Part shown: piece after piece, positions 16,683 to 22,755 of the stretch
Position numbering within the stretch: the stretch's first letter is position 1
Layout: each line of letters opens with the position of its first letter
Source of the DNA: a virus
DNA: 59,834 bases
Reading direction: 5' to 3' (one strand)
IMG/VR virus record: IMGVR_UViG_3300048433_000120
Span: 1 to 59,834 of that record
Translations under genes and position numbers: made by a program
Notes under the pieces: generated by a model
The model's database searches: none
Told to the model about the DNA's origin: nothing
What the model saw: the letters and a program-made list of their open reading frames with translations, nothing else

Positions 16683-17054
16683 TTAGCTGACTAAGGCTTT
16701 AATGCCATGCTTTCCCCAATCATCTGAACCTTTCATCTTACTGATGTAAGTCCTGAGGATCTTGCTAGGAGTCTGCTCATACGCTAAACCACTAGCGTTG
16801 ACCCATGCAATATCACCGTCGGCTGTGACAGAAAAGTCGTCAATCTGTTTCACAGTAGCCGTCCCGCCTTGCTCGTGGAGATAAGCCAATACTAACTGGA
16901 CTTGTCTCGGAGCAACTACCATATCTTGCTGAGCCGACTCAGAAAGCGTTAGGGTCATAGTCTGGCTTACGCCACCGCCACTTTTGCCAGTAGGCTTAAA
17001 TGGGTTAGAAGAAACCACTTTAGAAGTGGCAGTTTTTTGGTTAGATTTATTCAT
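16683..17054 (-). CDS. Putative winged-helix DNA-binding protein
   Basis: 123 residues: a polar, basic N-terminal ~45 residues, then a compact helical part (APRQVQLVLAYLHEQGG, ATVKQID) and C-terminal TPSKILRTYISKMKGSDDWG. The order resembles a small winged-helix domain. It has its own promoter, a structured leader and its own terminator, so it is an independent unit between the small terminase and the lysis genes. It shares length and layout with the 123-residue protein at 23506-23877. A regulator or packaging accessory role is possible. Confidence 0.45.
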   Translation of the reverse strand: MNKSNQKTATSKVVSSNPFKPTGKSGGGVSQTMTLTLSESAQQDMVVAPRQVQLVLAYLHEQGGTATVKQIDDFSVTADGDIAWVNASGLAYEQTPSKILRTYISKMKGSDDWGKHGIKALVS

Positions 17055-17066
17055 AATCTTTTCCTC

Positions 17067-17119
17067 AGCGGTTAATATTAGTTAGGTATCAAAAAAGAAC
17101 CGCTTTACTTAATTGATAC
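17067..17119 (-). promoter_or_regulatory. Predicted H-type pseudoknot in mRNA leader
   Basis: On the minus strand four 7-base arms occur in the order GTATCAA (17119-17113), AGCGGTT (17104-17098), TTGATAC (17092-17086), AACCGCT (17073-17067). Arms 1/3 and 2/4 are perfectly complementary and interleaved, the order of an H-type pseudoknot. The last arm lies just before the GAGGAAAA ribosome site of the gene starting at 17054. Confidence 0.5.
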
Positions 17120-17123
17120 AGTC

Positions 17124-17152
17124 ATCATGCCTTAAACCGCTTTACTTGTAAA
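17124..17152 (-). promoter_or_regulatory. Promoter for winged-helix-like gene
   Basis: TTTACA (17152-17147), 17-base spacer, CATGAT (17129-17124) on the minus strand. The -35 box lies inside the palindrome GCTTTACTTGTAAAGC, and further GCTTTACTT copies occur on the plus strand nearby (17102-17110). Confidence 0.5.
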
Positions 17153-17159
17153 GCAATAA

Positions 17160-17353
17160 AAGAATAAAAGAATAAAAAGATTTTGCCATCAAAACCCTAT
17201 GATTCGCCCGAATGTTATCTATCCCCTAGCGAATCGCACGAGTGGCTATCAGTGTATGGGAATGGGTCAGGGGACAGTGTTCAGTGGATAGAGTAGAGCA
17301 AGTAGAGTAGAGTGTAGAGTAGACCGATAGAGTCGATCCGCGATTCGTGCGAC
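17160..17353. other. Non-coding spacer between small terminase and next gene
   Basis: No gene is visible. It contains three copies of the TTCGNNCGAA-type dyad (17201, 17229, 17340) and a purine-rich stretch with repeated TAGAG words (17287-17331). With 16425-16641 it forms the most repeat-rich non-coding zone of the window. Confidence 0.5.
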
Positions 17354-17884
17354 TCAGTCCGTGGCTAGTTCGCCTTCAACAACTTTTGCATCCAAAGTTC
17401 TTTTCTTGATCAGGTTCTCGAGTCGATCGAGTATATCGTCCTTGGACATGAGATCGATCTTCGCGGTTAGTATCTCGCGTCGATCGATATATAGTCCACC
17501 TGCCTTGCCCCGATGAACCTCGGCTGTGATGGCAGCGGATATTTGACCTTGGTCTTTTGCCTCCTCCCGTAGATCGTGGAGGGTAGAGAGGTGATTCTCT
17601 AGGGAAACTGCGTCTCTTTCCGAAGCTGCGATTTCCAAGTCGATCAAGTAATTCTTTACAACTGGGTTATGATTTAGTAATACACTGCCTTGTGTCTTCG
17701 CACCCTTGCGATCCTTCGTATATCCTGCTTTTACTGCTGCTTCAGTCGCGGTTTGTCCTTTGAAGTACTCCTTACAAAATTTCTTTTGTTTAGAATTGAG
17801 TGGCTGCCAAATCTTACCGTTTTCATCAACAAATCCTTTACCGTCTTCTGTTGGCATCAATGATGTATATGTCAACTGTTTCAT
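17354..17884 (-). CDS. Terminase small subunit
   Basis: 176 residues. LNSKQKKFCKEYFKGQTATE, AAVKAGYT and QGSVLLNHNPVVKNYLIDLE match the N-terminal helix-turn-helix region of the Terminase_2 small-subunit family, which recognises the packaging site. The middle is a coiled coil (LHDLREEAKDQGQISAA) for ring assembly. It is the first gene after the regulatory block 17910-18113, so it opens the late operon. The large subunit is encoded 3.3 kb downstream rather than next to it. The ribosome site is GGAG. Confidence 0.85.
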   Translation of the reverse strand: MKQLTYTSLMPTEDGKGFVDENGKIWQPLNSKQKKFCKEYFKGQTATEAAVKAGYTKDRKGAKTQGSVLLNHNPVVKNYLIDLEIAASERDAVSLENHLSTLHDLREEAKDQGQISAAITAEVHRGKAGGLYIDRREILTAKIDLMSKDDILDRLENLIKKRTLDAKVVEGELATD

Positions 17885-17909
17885 CTTAGCTCCGAGCTGT
17901 GCATAAAGT

Positions 17910-18113
17910 TATTACAATCATATTAGTTTTATTAACAAATAAATAGTTTTCCTGTGCCCTCTAGGTAATCTTACCATAGTTTCTAATAGAGTAATAGAAT
18001 TCTATTAGTTTTGTAAAACCAAAGAACCTCTTAACCAAGAGACTTGTAGAACGAATCTATTAGTTTATTAGAGATATTAGTACTTTTGCAAAACTTTTTT
18101 CAAAAACTTTTTT
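17910..18113 (-). promoter_or_regulatory. Late-operon regulatory region (copy B of duplicated block)
   Basis: Non-coding 204 bp upstream of the small terminase gene. On the minus strand it has, in order, AAAAAAGTTT, TACTAATATC (18082-18073), CTAATAGATT (18063-18054), the perfect 16-base palindrome TAATAGAATTCTATTA (18007-17992), CTATTAGAAACTA (17989-17977), TAGAGGGCA (17963-17955) and ATTGTAATA (17918-17910). The same blocks occur in the same order and nearly the same spacing at 38344-38538. It is probably a regulated promoter region with repeated operator boxes. Confidence 0.75.
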
Positions 18114-18150
18114 AATTTTCAGAATAACAATACACATAGATTAATAGGCA

Positions 18151-18175
18151 TAAAAAACCCTGAACGAATCAGGGT
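18151..18175 (-). terminator. Rho-independent terminator ending the early region
   Basis: Stem ACCCTGA / TCAGGGT with a short TTCG-type loop and a run of six T on the minus strand, 21 bases after the stop of the last early gene and before the late regulatory region. It insulates late from early transcription. Confidence 0.85.
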
Positions 18176-18196
18176 CTTTAAGTTGTGGAGGTTTGT

Positions 18197-18460
18197 TTAA
18201 GAAAGACGTGGATATATATCTCTCAGTTCTTCTAAACTCATTTCTGATACATTATCCATCATCACATGGTCTCGATCAGGACTGTAAGTAGCTCTCCATG
18301 CGTAGCCTTTCCCACAATACAACTGTCCGTTGTATGTGTAAGTATGTTTGTTTCTTGCATACATACCTGCGTCTACAATTTTAAGTGGAACTATCCCATG
18401 TTTCTCAAAGTTTTCTGTTGTAGGCTTATCACCCCAATCATCACTTATTAATATACTCAT
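18197..18460 (-). CDS. Small phage protein, unknown
   Basis: 87 residues, no recognised family; contains ARNKHTYTYNGQLYCGKGYA. It stands alone between its own promoter with 5' stem-loop and a terminator, so it is expressed as a single-gene transcript, which is typical of early host-takeover genes. Ribosome site AAGAAAGGAGA. Confidence 0.55.
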   Translation of the reverse strand: MSILISDDWGDKPTTENFEKHGIVPLKIVDAGMYARNKHTYTYNGQLYCGKGYAWRATYSPDRDHVMMDNVSEMSLEELRDIYPRLS

Positions 18461-18484
18461 TCTATTTCTCCTTTCTTAGTTAGT

Positions 18485-18503
18485 CGCTAAAACCTTTTTA
18501 GCG
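18485..18503 (-). promoter_or_regulatory. Stem-loop at predicted mRNA 5' end
   Basis: Perfect 8-bp stem CGCTAAAA / TTTTAGCG with a 3-base loop, starting 9 bases after the -10 box and ending 10-15 bases before the AAGAAAGGAGA ribosome site. A 5'-terminal hairpin would protect the transcript from decay. Confidence 0.6.
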
Positions 18504-18512
18504 TATAGCTAT

Positions 18513-18541
18513 ATTATAACGCAGACTACAAGCGATTTATA
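18513..18541 (-). promoter_or_regulatory. Promoter of single-gene early unit
   Basis: Perfect TATAAT (18518-18513) on the minus strand; 17 bases upstream only TATAAA (18541-18536) as a weak -35. It is followed by the hairpin at 18485-18503. Confidence 0.5.
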
Positions 18542-18586
18542 GCAAAACTACCAACAGTGATTCGCTCGACTGTTAACAACAAACCA

Positions 18587-18623
18587 TAAAAAACCCCCGA
18601 TCAACGAACCGCTGACCGAGGGT
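18587..18623 (-). terminator. Rho-independent terminator
   Basis: ACCCTCGGTCA pairs with TTGATCGGGGGT, with G-U pairs, around an 8-base loop, then TTTTTT on the minus strand. It lies about 25 bases after the stop of the 27-residue membrane peptide gene. Confidence 0.75.
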
Positions 18624-18647
18624 CAAGCCCAAGGGAGTTGAGCTTAA

Positions 18648-18731
18648 TTAAAACAAAACCACGTACGATGTCATAATTAACAATACAAAGACCATCAAGA
18701 AAAACAGTCTCATTTTATCTGGATCGTTCAC
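18648..18731 (-). CDS. 27-residue single-membrane-segment peptide
   Basis: GTG start at 18731 overlapping the upstream stop as GTGA, with a strong AAGGAGG five bases ahead. The product is MNDPDKMRLFFLMV followed by a hydrophobic segment (FVLLIMTSYVVLF) up to the stop. The very strong ribosome site, coupling and clear membrane segment support a real gene. A membrane-acting early peptide is inferred; the target is unknown. Confidence 0.55.
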   Translation of the reverse strand: MNDPDKMRLFFLMVFVLLIMTSYVVLF

Positions 18732-19000
18732 ACATACCTCCTTACTATTTCTAAATGTTCTTCTGTAATAGAGTTGACATTTTCGATCGAGGCTATCACA
18801 TCACCAATCTGATAGGATTTGGTTTTTTGTTCAAGATCGATACAATCACTGTCCTCTAGCTCTGTTCCATAAACATCGTAGAGTAAGTCACGATCAGTAA
18901 TCTTGCCTTCTAAATAATCAACATAATTACGCTCTCGATCGAAGTTCCACTCGTAATAAGTTCGCTCACCGTCCTGTACTTCTATTGTATAAATAAGCAT
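18728..19000 (-). CDS. Acidic small protein, unknown
   Basis: 90 residues, acidic (GTELEDSDCIDLEQ), no family recognised. It lies in the small-gene cluster of the early region, two bases after the zinc-finger gene, and is coupled by a 4-base overlap to the membrane peptide. Small acidic early proteins often bind host proteins, but nothing here shows a target. Confidence 0.5.
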   Translation of the reverse strand: MLIYTIEVQDGERTYYEWNFDRERNYVDYLEGKITDRDLLYDVYGTELEDSDCIDLEQKTKSYQIGDVIASIENVNSITEEHLEIVRRYV

Positions 19001-19002
19001 AA

Positions 19003-19197
19003 CTACCTCCCGATAGTCTCTAAATCGTCTTCAGTTATATATTGATAAGCTCCTTTGTTATAAACTGGAGCAATCTGTTTTTTACGCTGTTCCGTTAACT
19101 CGTTGGCTGCGGCTTCACCACAACCTAAACAAGTCATATAGCCAAGGCTTCTTCGTCCTTGGCTAATAGGTTCGTCACATAGAGTACAGTCGGTCAT
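19003..19197 (-). CDS. Small zinc-ribbon protein
   Basis: 64 residues from the ATG at 19197, which overlaps the upstream stop as ATGA; a longer in-frame start would lie inside the upstream gene. MTDCTLCDEPIS, then RRSLGYMTCLGCGEAA, gives two CxxC pairs, a small zinc ribbon of a kind common in phages and related in look to DksA/TraR fingers. The C-terminus is polar. It may bind nucleic acid or host RNA polymerase; this is not shown. Confidence 0.55.
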   Translation of the reverse strand: MTDCTLCDEPISQGRRSLGYMTCLGCGEAAANELTEQRKKQIAPVYNKGAYQYITEDDLETIGR

Positions 19198-19463
19198 GCT
19201 AACGCTGACTCGTAATAAGCGTCTTCTGACATCAAACAATCACTAGGCTCTACTTCTTCTACGCTCGTATCGTAATCAGGATATTTAGTTTGTAACTTGA
19301 TCGTTGACTCCGCTACTGTGTAGCCTGAGTAGTAATCGTTGACGAACTTTCCGAAGTAGTTCGCGGTTACTCGTGTTGACGATGCGTCACAAGGTAATCC
19401 TGCTTTCGCGTCTCTAATGCCTTGGTTATAAGCATAGATCTCTTCTTTAGTTAATATTCTCAT
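19194..19463 (-). CDS. Small phage protein, unknown
   Basis: 89 residues, starting MRILTKEEIYAYNQGIRDAK. No family recognised. It is the first gene of an early transcription unit behind a TTGTAT/TATACT promoter and an AACTAAGAAAGGAGA leader. It is coupled to the zinc-ribbon gene by a 4-base overlap. Confidence 0.5.
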   Translation of the reverse strand: MRILTKEEIYAYNQGIRDAKAGLPCDASSTRVTANYFGKFVNDYYSGYTVAESTIKLQTKYPDYDTSVEEVEPSDCLMSEDAYYESALA

Positions 19464-19500
19464 CTCATTCTCCTTTCTTAGTTAATCACTGATAACCTAT

Positions 19501-19724
19501 TTACCAGCTATATAAATAGTATAAAGCCGAGCAAAGCGAATACAAGCAGCTTTGCACTACCCCTCCGTTGGATCCCAGTTTTCGTTATCAAATATTTCAG
19601 TATTTAATGCTTTAGGGCTCATCTCCCCATTAGCAATCAACTTAATAATCTCGACATAATCGATATTTTCAGTTTCTACCCAAAACTTGACCTGTTCTTC
19701 ACTTAGTTGCGGTACAAATCTCAT
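19501..19724 (-). pseudogene. Frameshifted small gene (MRFVPQLSEE...)
   Basis: The ATG overlaps the upstream stop as ATGA, so it is translationally coupled. The frame reads MRFVPQLSEEQVKFW and then meets TAG. A -1 shift at TTTTGG restores a natural-looking sequence (VETENIDYVEIIKLI, EMSPKALNTEIFDNENW) that stays open to 19501. Either a sequencing or assembly indel, a real mutation, or programmed -1 frameshifting explains this. Function unknown. Confidence 0.4.
19518..19545 (-). promoter_or_regulatory. Early promoter
   Basis: TTGTAT (19545-19540), 16-base spacer, TATACT (19523-19518) on the minus strand, upstream of the gene starting at 19463 and inside the 3' part of the frameshifted ORF. 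Confidence 0.5.
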
Positions 19725-20080
19725 CTCATTGATATAGGTGTAAAGTACTCATCATCGTAATCCCACTCGACATCTAAAGTATCGGGAATACCTTCAACAT
19801 AACCATCATGTTCATACCAATCAGACCAAGTTTTAAATTTTAAGTCTTCAGTATCTTTACTGCCATCATATGGGTTATCATCCCAACCGTTATCCCAGTG
19901 GTGTTTTACTTCGTCCCAATTTTTGAAATGTTGCACAGGAAAAGAAGCTGCAATACTTAGTGCATGGTCTTCAGGAGACTCACCACTAGACCAAGCGTCT
20001 AATAAATCAGCTCGACTGTATCCGTCATGTATCCATGGTACGAATAGATGATAATAAATAATTAATTTTTCTTGTTTCAT
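19721..20080 (-). CDS. Acidic, aromatic-rich protein, unknown
   Basis: 119 residues, very acidic and rich in Trp/Tyr (HHWDNGWDDNPYDGS, VEWDYDDEYF). No family recognised. The start overlaps the upstream DUF3846-like gene by one base. The strong negative charge would fit a DNA mimic or anti-restriction type protein, but there is no direct evidence. Confidence 0.45.
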   Translation of the reverse strand: MKQEKLIIYYHLFVPWIHDGYSRADLLDAWSSGESPEDHALSIAASFPVQHFKNWDEVKHHWDNGWDDNPYDGSKDTEDLKFKTWSDWYEHDGYVEGIPDTLDVEWDYDDEYFTPISMR

Positions 20081-20451
20081 CAGTGCATCTCCTTCTCATC
20101 GGGAATCGGTATAAACTGCATAAAAGGTTCTTCGACATGATCCTCGGGCATCCACTCGATCGTATCAGCATTATAACTACCACTAATAGTCTCACCCTCA
20201 TCATCATAACCAACAATAATGGCACGACCTGCTAATGGCTGATGAAACTCTGATAGTTTAAAATATCGATTATTGTTTTTTAATAAACCTTCATCGTCAA
20301 CAACCACCATCGTATCGTCACTTAATGTAACAACGTCCAGGGGTCCATCAAGTTGCATATGCTTTTTAGCGTCGGCAAAGGTAGAGTTTTCCGACAACTC
20401 TACCTCTGTAATAGTTTGCTCGAACGGGTCTATAAGTAGTCCGCTAATCAT
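20080..20451 (-). CDS. DUF3846-like protein
   Basis: 123 residues. The pattern DVVTLSDDTMVVVDDEGLL, NNRYFKL and HQPLAGRAIIVGYDDEGET matches the DUF3846 family, small proteins of phages and mobile elements of unknown function. It overlaps the upstream gene by four bases and belongs to the unit starting at 20780. Confidence 0.5.
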   Translation of the reverse strand: MISGLLIDPFEQTITEVELSENSTFADAKKHMQLDGPLDVVTLSDDTMVVVDDEGLLKNNNRYFKLSEFHQPLAGRAIIVGYDDEGETISGSYNADTIEWMPEDHVEEPFMQFIPIPDEKEMH

Positions 20452-20780
20452 TTTACGTACACATCGATATCAGCATCGAAGTCTGTATTACGAATAGCAA
20501 CCTCAACTGTTTCTTCGATAAAGCTCTCAGTCCACTCACGACTTTCTATACCGTCAACACGAGCAGTTAACTCGGATAATGTATTAAGTACTTTTTGCTC
20601 GGCTTCTTTCGATAAATCAGCAGGGTCGATAACTCTCGGCTGTAGATCATCTAAGACATCGGTAATACGATGTAATGAAGTCACTAAGTCTGAGTTGAAG
20701 TCGCTGATAGTAGCGTGTTCTAATAAACTGACATTGTTTTTAAGGTCAGCCACCTGTTGTTGGATTTTTTCAATATCCAT
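20448..20780 (-). CDS. Coiled-coil small protein, unknown
   Basis: 110 residues, heptad-like throughout (MDIEKIQQQVADLKNNVSLL and LSELTARVDGIESREW), so an oligomeric coiled coil is likely. First gene of an early unit with promoter, 5' stem-loop and AAGAAAGGAGA leader. No enzymatic motif. Confidence 0.5.
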   Translation of the reverse strand: MDIEKIQQQVADLKNNVSLLEHATISDFNSDLVTSLHRITDVLDDLQPRVIDPADLSKEAEQKVLNTLSELTARVDGIESREWTESFIEETVEVAIRNTDFDADIDVYVK

Positions 20781-20803
20781 ATCTTTCTCCTTTCTTAGTT
20801 AAT

Positions 20804-20824
20804 GTTATTAAACCATTTAATAAC
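20804..20824 (-). promoter_or_regulatory. Stem-loop at predicted mRNA 5' end
   Basis: Perfect 9-bp stem GTTATTAAA / TTTAATAAC with a 3-base loop. It begins seven bases after the -10 box, thus at about +1, and precedes the ribosome site AAGAAAGGAGA. Confidence 0.6.
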
Positions 20825-20831
20825 TAATACA

Positions 20832-20859
20832 AGTATGCCTAAGAGTACCGCGAAGTAAA
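20832..20859 (-). promoter_or_regulatory. GCTTTACTT-type early promoter
   Basis: Minus strand: TACTGCTTTACTTC with TTTACT at 20859-20854, a 16-base spacer and CATACT at 20837-20832. The -10 is weak, but GGCATACTTGTA is shared with the promoter at 23935-23963. Confidence 0.55.
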
Positions 20860-20881
20860 GCAGTACTAGAAGGCAAGAAAC

Positions 20882-21199
20882 CTAGAGGTCTTCTTGTTTT
20901 TTCCATAATCCGTCTTCCAATCGACCTGTACGACCAGATATCTCTTTGTAAGCCGCTTCCATGCACTCCTCGAATGTAAAGCCGCTTTGTTCAGCTAAAA
21001 CGATCAAACAAACAGCACAATCTCCTATACCGTCTTTTAAACCGTCTTGATCACCGTAGGCGAGTGCTTTAGCTGTTTCACCGACTTCTTCTACTAACTT
21101 CAACATTTGTTTTTCTGGTTGTATATCGGTATTAAATCCTCGTCCGTAAAGTAGACCACGTATTTCAGCCCAATCGATAATATCGTTTATTACTCTCAT
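20882..21199 (-). CDS. MazG-like nucleotide pyrophosphohydrolase
   Basis: 105 residues. EKQMLKLVEEVGETAKAL gives the EExxE metal-binding helix (E37, E38, E41), and LKDGIGDCAVCLIVLAEQ the second acidic helix (D56, D60). CMEAAYKEISGRTGRL is also typical. It should hydrolyse nucleoside triphosphates; in phages such enzymes clean nucleotide pools or affect (p)ppGpp. It is coupled to the upstream gene by a 4-base overlap (ATGA). Confidence 0.7.
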   Translation of the reverse strand: MRVINDIIDWAEIRGLLYGRGFNTDIQPEKQMLKLVEEVGETAKALAYGDQDGLKDGIGDCAVCLIVLAEQSGFTFEECMEAAYKEISGRTGRLEDGLWKKQEDL

Positions 21200-21426
21200 A
21201 TTGAAGGCTCCTGTGGTGGTTGTGGAGGTAAAGTTAAATCAAAAGATATTTGTTTTTTATCGATCATCCTGCGTAGAGCTTCATGAACATGAAACATTTC
21301 GATTCGACCGTTTTCGCCCTCAGGCATCTTAAATGCTATTTTAATGGTAGCAATCGGATAATCTTGTGATTCGTCCGTATGTGAGATTCTATAACCTACA
21401 GCACCCATCATATTGAAATCACTCAT
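21196..21426 (-). CDS. Small phage protein, unknown
   Basis: 76 residues from the ATG at 21426, chosen because AAGGAG lies 7 bases ahead; a longer ORF start has no ribosome site. It contains KMPEGENGRIEMFHVHEALR and a Pro-rich end (LPPQPPQEPSI). No family recognised. It overlaps the upstream gene by eight bases and the MazG-like gene by four. Confidence 0.5.
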   Translation of the reverse strand: MSDFNMMGAVGYRISHTDESQDYPIATIKIAFKMPEGENGRIEMFHVHEALRRMIDKKQISFDLTLPPQPPQEPSI

Positions 21427-21631
21427 CTTTGGTCTCCTTAAATGCTTGATCGCGTTCTTGCTCGGTCTTAAACCATTCAACATCTTGAATATCTGCAAAA
21501 TCATCTGAGTAATAATAAATACCATAAGGCATACCCTCGTTATCTTTCCATACGGATTTAGGATAGCCATTCTTTCTGTAATAAATATCTAACTCCTCGT
21601 CTTGCCAATTTGCTTTTAACATATTAATCAT
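21419..21631 (-). CDS. Small acidic protein, unknown
   Basis: About 70 residues; start either MINMLKANW at 21631 or MLKANW at 21622, both overlapping or next to the upstream stop. Aromatic and acidic (GIYYYSDDFADIQDVEWF). No family recognised. Part of the same polycistronic early unit. Confidence 0.45.
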   Translation of the reverse strand: MINMLKANWQDEELDIYYRKNGYPKSVWKDNEGMPYGIYYYSDDFADIQDVEWFKTEQERDQAFKETKDE

Positions 21632-21797
21632 CTTTACCACTCAAATCTGTTGTAACGACTCGACCGCTTTTATATTTAAGCTGACGATAATGCGTTGTTG
21701 GACTTTTTTGATAATAGTATGAAACTATTTTGTTATTATCTTCTTCTTGTGCAAGTTTTTCGCGTTGTTGCTCAACGACTGCCTTATGTTGTGTCAT
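21624..21797 (-). CDS. Small phage protein, unknown
   Basis: 57 residues. The ATG at 21797 overlaps the upstream stop (TTATGA) and has a strong AAGGAGG six bases ahead. N-terminal helix with Gln/Glu (EQQREKLAQEEDNNK), then SYYYQKSPTTHYRQLKYKSG. A close homologue of the C-terminal pattern is not known to me. The good ribosome site supports a real gene. Confidence 0.5.
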   Translation of the reverse strand: MTQHKAVVEQQREKLAQEEDNNKIVSYYYQKSPTTHYRQLKYKSGRVVTTDLSGKDD

Positions 21798-22042
21798 AAG
21801 TCCTCCTTATAATCGAAACCTTCTAACATAGCATCGGTTATTTTGTCATAATCGATAACGTCATCAGCTTCTAATGTATGAAATAACAATCCTATAGATC
21901 GTTCTAACCTGTTACGATCAATACGTGCTAAATATTCTTCAGACGTTTGATCAGCAATATAAGGCTCTAAAGCTATAGCGATCGTCGCAACAGCTCGTTC
22001 TATAGGATTTAAATCAAACTTAGGTTTAGCTTTTCGTGGCAT
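21794..22042 (-). CDS. Small helical protein, unknown
   Basis: 82 residues, basic start (MPRKAKPKF), then helical (NPIERAVATIAIALEPYI). No family recognised. It overlaps the end of the upstream gene by 17 bases and the next start by four. Confidence 0.45.
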   Translation of the reverse strand: MPRKAKPKFDLNPIERAVATIAIALEPYIADQTSEEYLARIDRNRLERSIGLLFHTLEADDVIDYDKITDAMLEGFDYKEDL

Positions 22043-22277
22043 CTTCGTTTTCTTTTTTGAAACGGTTAATCATCGTATCGAAGATATCGTTAATCGCAAC
22101 AGGTTCTTCTGTTTTGATCACGTTAGCTTCGACCTCGAGTTTTTTAATACGTTGTATCAACATAGTATTCACATTAAGCTGTTCTTGCATAAACTCTTGT
22201 GTTTTACGTTGCGTATCAACTAATAAATCGAGAGTACGTGTAAGCGTATCGATCATTTGCATTATTTCTTTATCCAT
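22026..22277 (-). CDS. Coiled-coil small protein, unknown
   Basis: 83 residues, a long heptad-like helix (MIDTLTRTLDLLVDTQRKTQ to IQRIKKLEVEANVI). Likely oligomeric. Strong AAGAAAGGAGAAA ribosome site. No function can be assigned. Confidence 0.5.
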   Translation of the reverse strand: MDKEIMQMIDTLTRTLDLLVDTQRKTQEFMQEQLNVNTMLIQRIKKLEVEANVIKTEEPVAINDIFDTMINRFKKENEDATKS

Positions 22278-22305
22278 CTATTTCTCCTTTCTTATTAATA
22301 AACTG

Positions 22306-22524
22306 TTAAATAGGTGTGGCGATGAGAGGAACTCGGTTTCCGCATATACCTCCGTTCATCCTAACCGACTCGAAAGTACAGGCTTTTACAAGGATCGGGA
22401 CATCACCACGGTTTTGTGCCAGAGAGTCAAGCGGTCTAACTAAAAAATCCCGCTCGGTATCACTATTTAATGGAGTTATCATATGAATTCTCTCTGGACT
22501 TATCAAACTTGTTCTAGTAAACAT
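22306..22524 (-). CDS. Small protein, possibly from leaderless mRNA
   Basis: 72 residues from the ATG at 22524, which lies six bases after a perfect TATAAT. An internal ATG at 22482 (MITPLNSDTERDF) has GAGAGA ahead and would give 58 residues; it may be the true start with a ~40-base leader. Conserved-looking core RPLDSLAQNRGDVPILVKAC. No family recognised. Confidence 0.4.
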   Translation of the reverse strand: MFTRTSLISPERIHMITPLNSDTERDFLVRPLDSLAQNRGDVPILVKACTFESVRMNGGICGNRVPLIATPI

Positions 22525-22530
22525 ACTTAT

Positions 22531-22566
22531 ATTATAAGGTACGAAAGTTAGCAAAGTAAAGCAGTA
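22531..22566 (-). promoter_or_regulatory. GCTTTACTTT-type early promoter
   Basis: Minus strand: TACTGCTTTACTTTG with TTTACT at 22560-22555, 18-base spacer and a perfect TATAAT at 22536-22531. ACTTTCGTACC within the spacer is shared with the promoter at 25341. Confidence 0.7.
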
Positions 22567-22755
22567 TTAATTATCTCTGATTCTTGCCATTGCTTTTGTT
22601 CTTCGGTATATTGCACGACCGCACTTTGGATCTAAAAAGATCGTAGGTAATAAATTACCAAACCTATCTTTTGTTTGTACGTGTTTAGCGTCTTGCCAAT
22701 CAGCTCCACCTGTAGCTAATACTTTGCGTAATAATTTAGCTTTCTTTAAGTTCAT
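22567..22755 (-). CDS. Small basic protein, unknown
   Basis: 62 residues from the ATG at 22755 with GGAG ahead; the longer ORF runs antisense-like through the upstream gene and is rejected. Basic (MNLKKAKLLRKVL, RAIYRRTKAMARIRDN), with CGRAIYRR near the end. Could bind nucleic acid. It overlaps the lipoprotein gene by 20 bases. Confidence 0.5.
   Translation of the reverse strand: MNLKKAKLLRKVLATGGADWQDAKHVQTKDRFGNLLPTIFLDPKCGRAIYRRTKAMARIRDN

Larger units (their letters stand above)
16490..18570. repeat. Dispersed GCGATTCGTGCGAC-type dyad repeats
   Basis: Six related 12-14-base copies lie in non-coding spacers at 16490-16502, 16607-16620, 17201-17212, 17229-17242, 17340-17353 and 18559-18570. 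The second and fifth are identical over 14 bases. The core is a dyad, TTCGNNCGAA. They are GC-rich in an AT-rich genome and surround the small terminase gene. A binding site for a phage protein (small terminase, replication initiator or repressor) is the likely meaning. Confidence 0.6.

Noticed and set aside
17413-17490. TCGATCGA copies inside the small terminase gene as further repeat copies
   Set aside because: TCGATCGA also occurs at other places such as 18784 and 18932, so these are not specific to the packaging region.
22036-22443. Plus-strand 135-residue ORF
   Set aside because: It runs antisense across three small minus-strand genes with good ribosome sites and translational coupling; hydrophobic composition is an artefact of the antisense frame.
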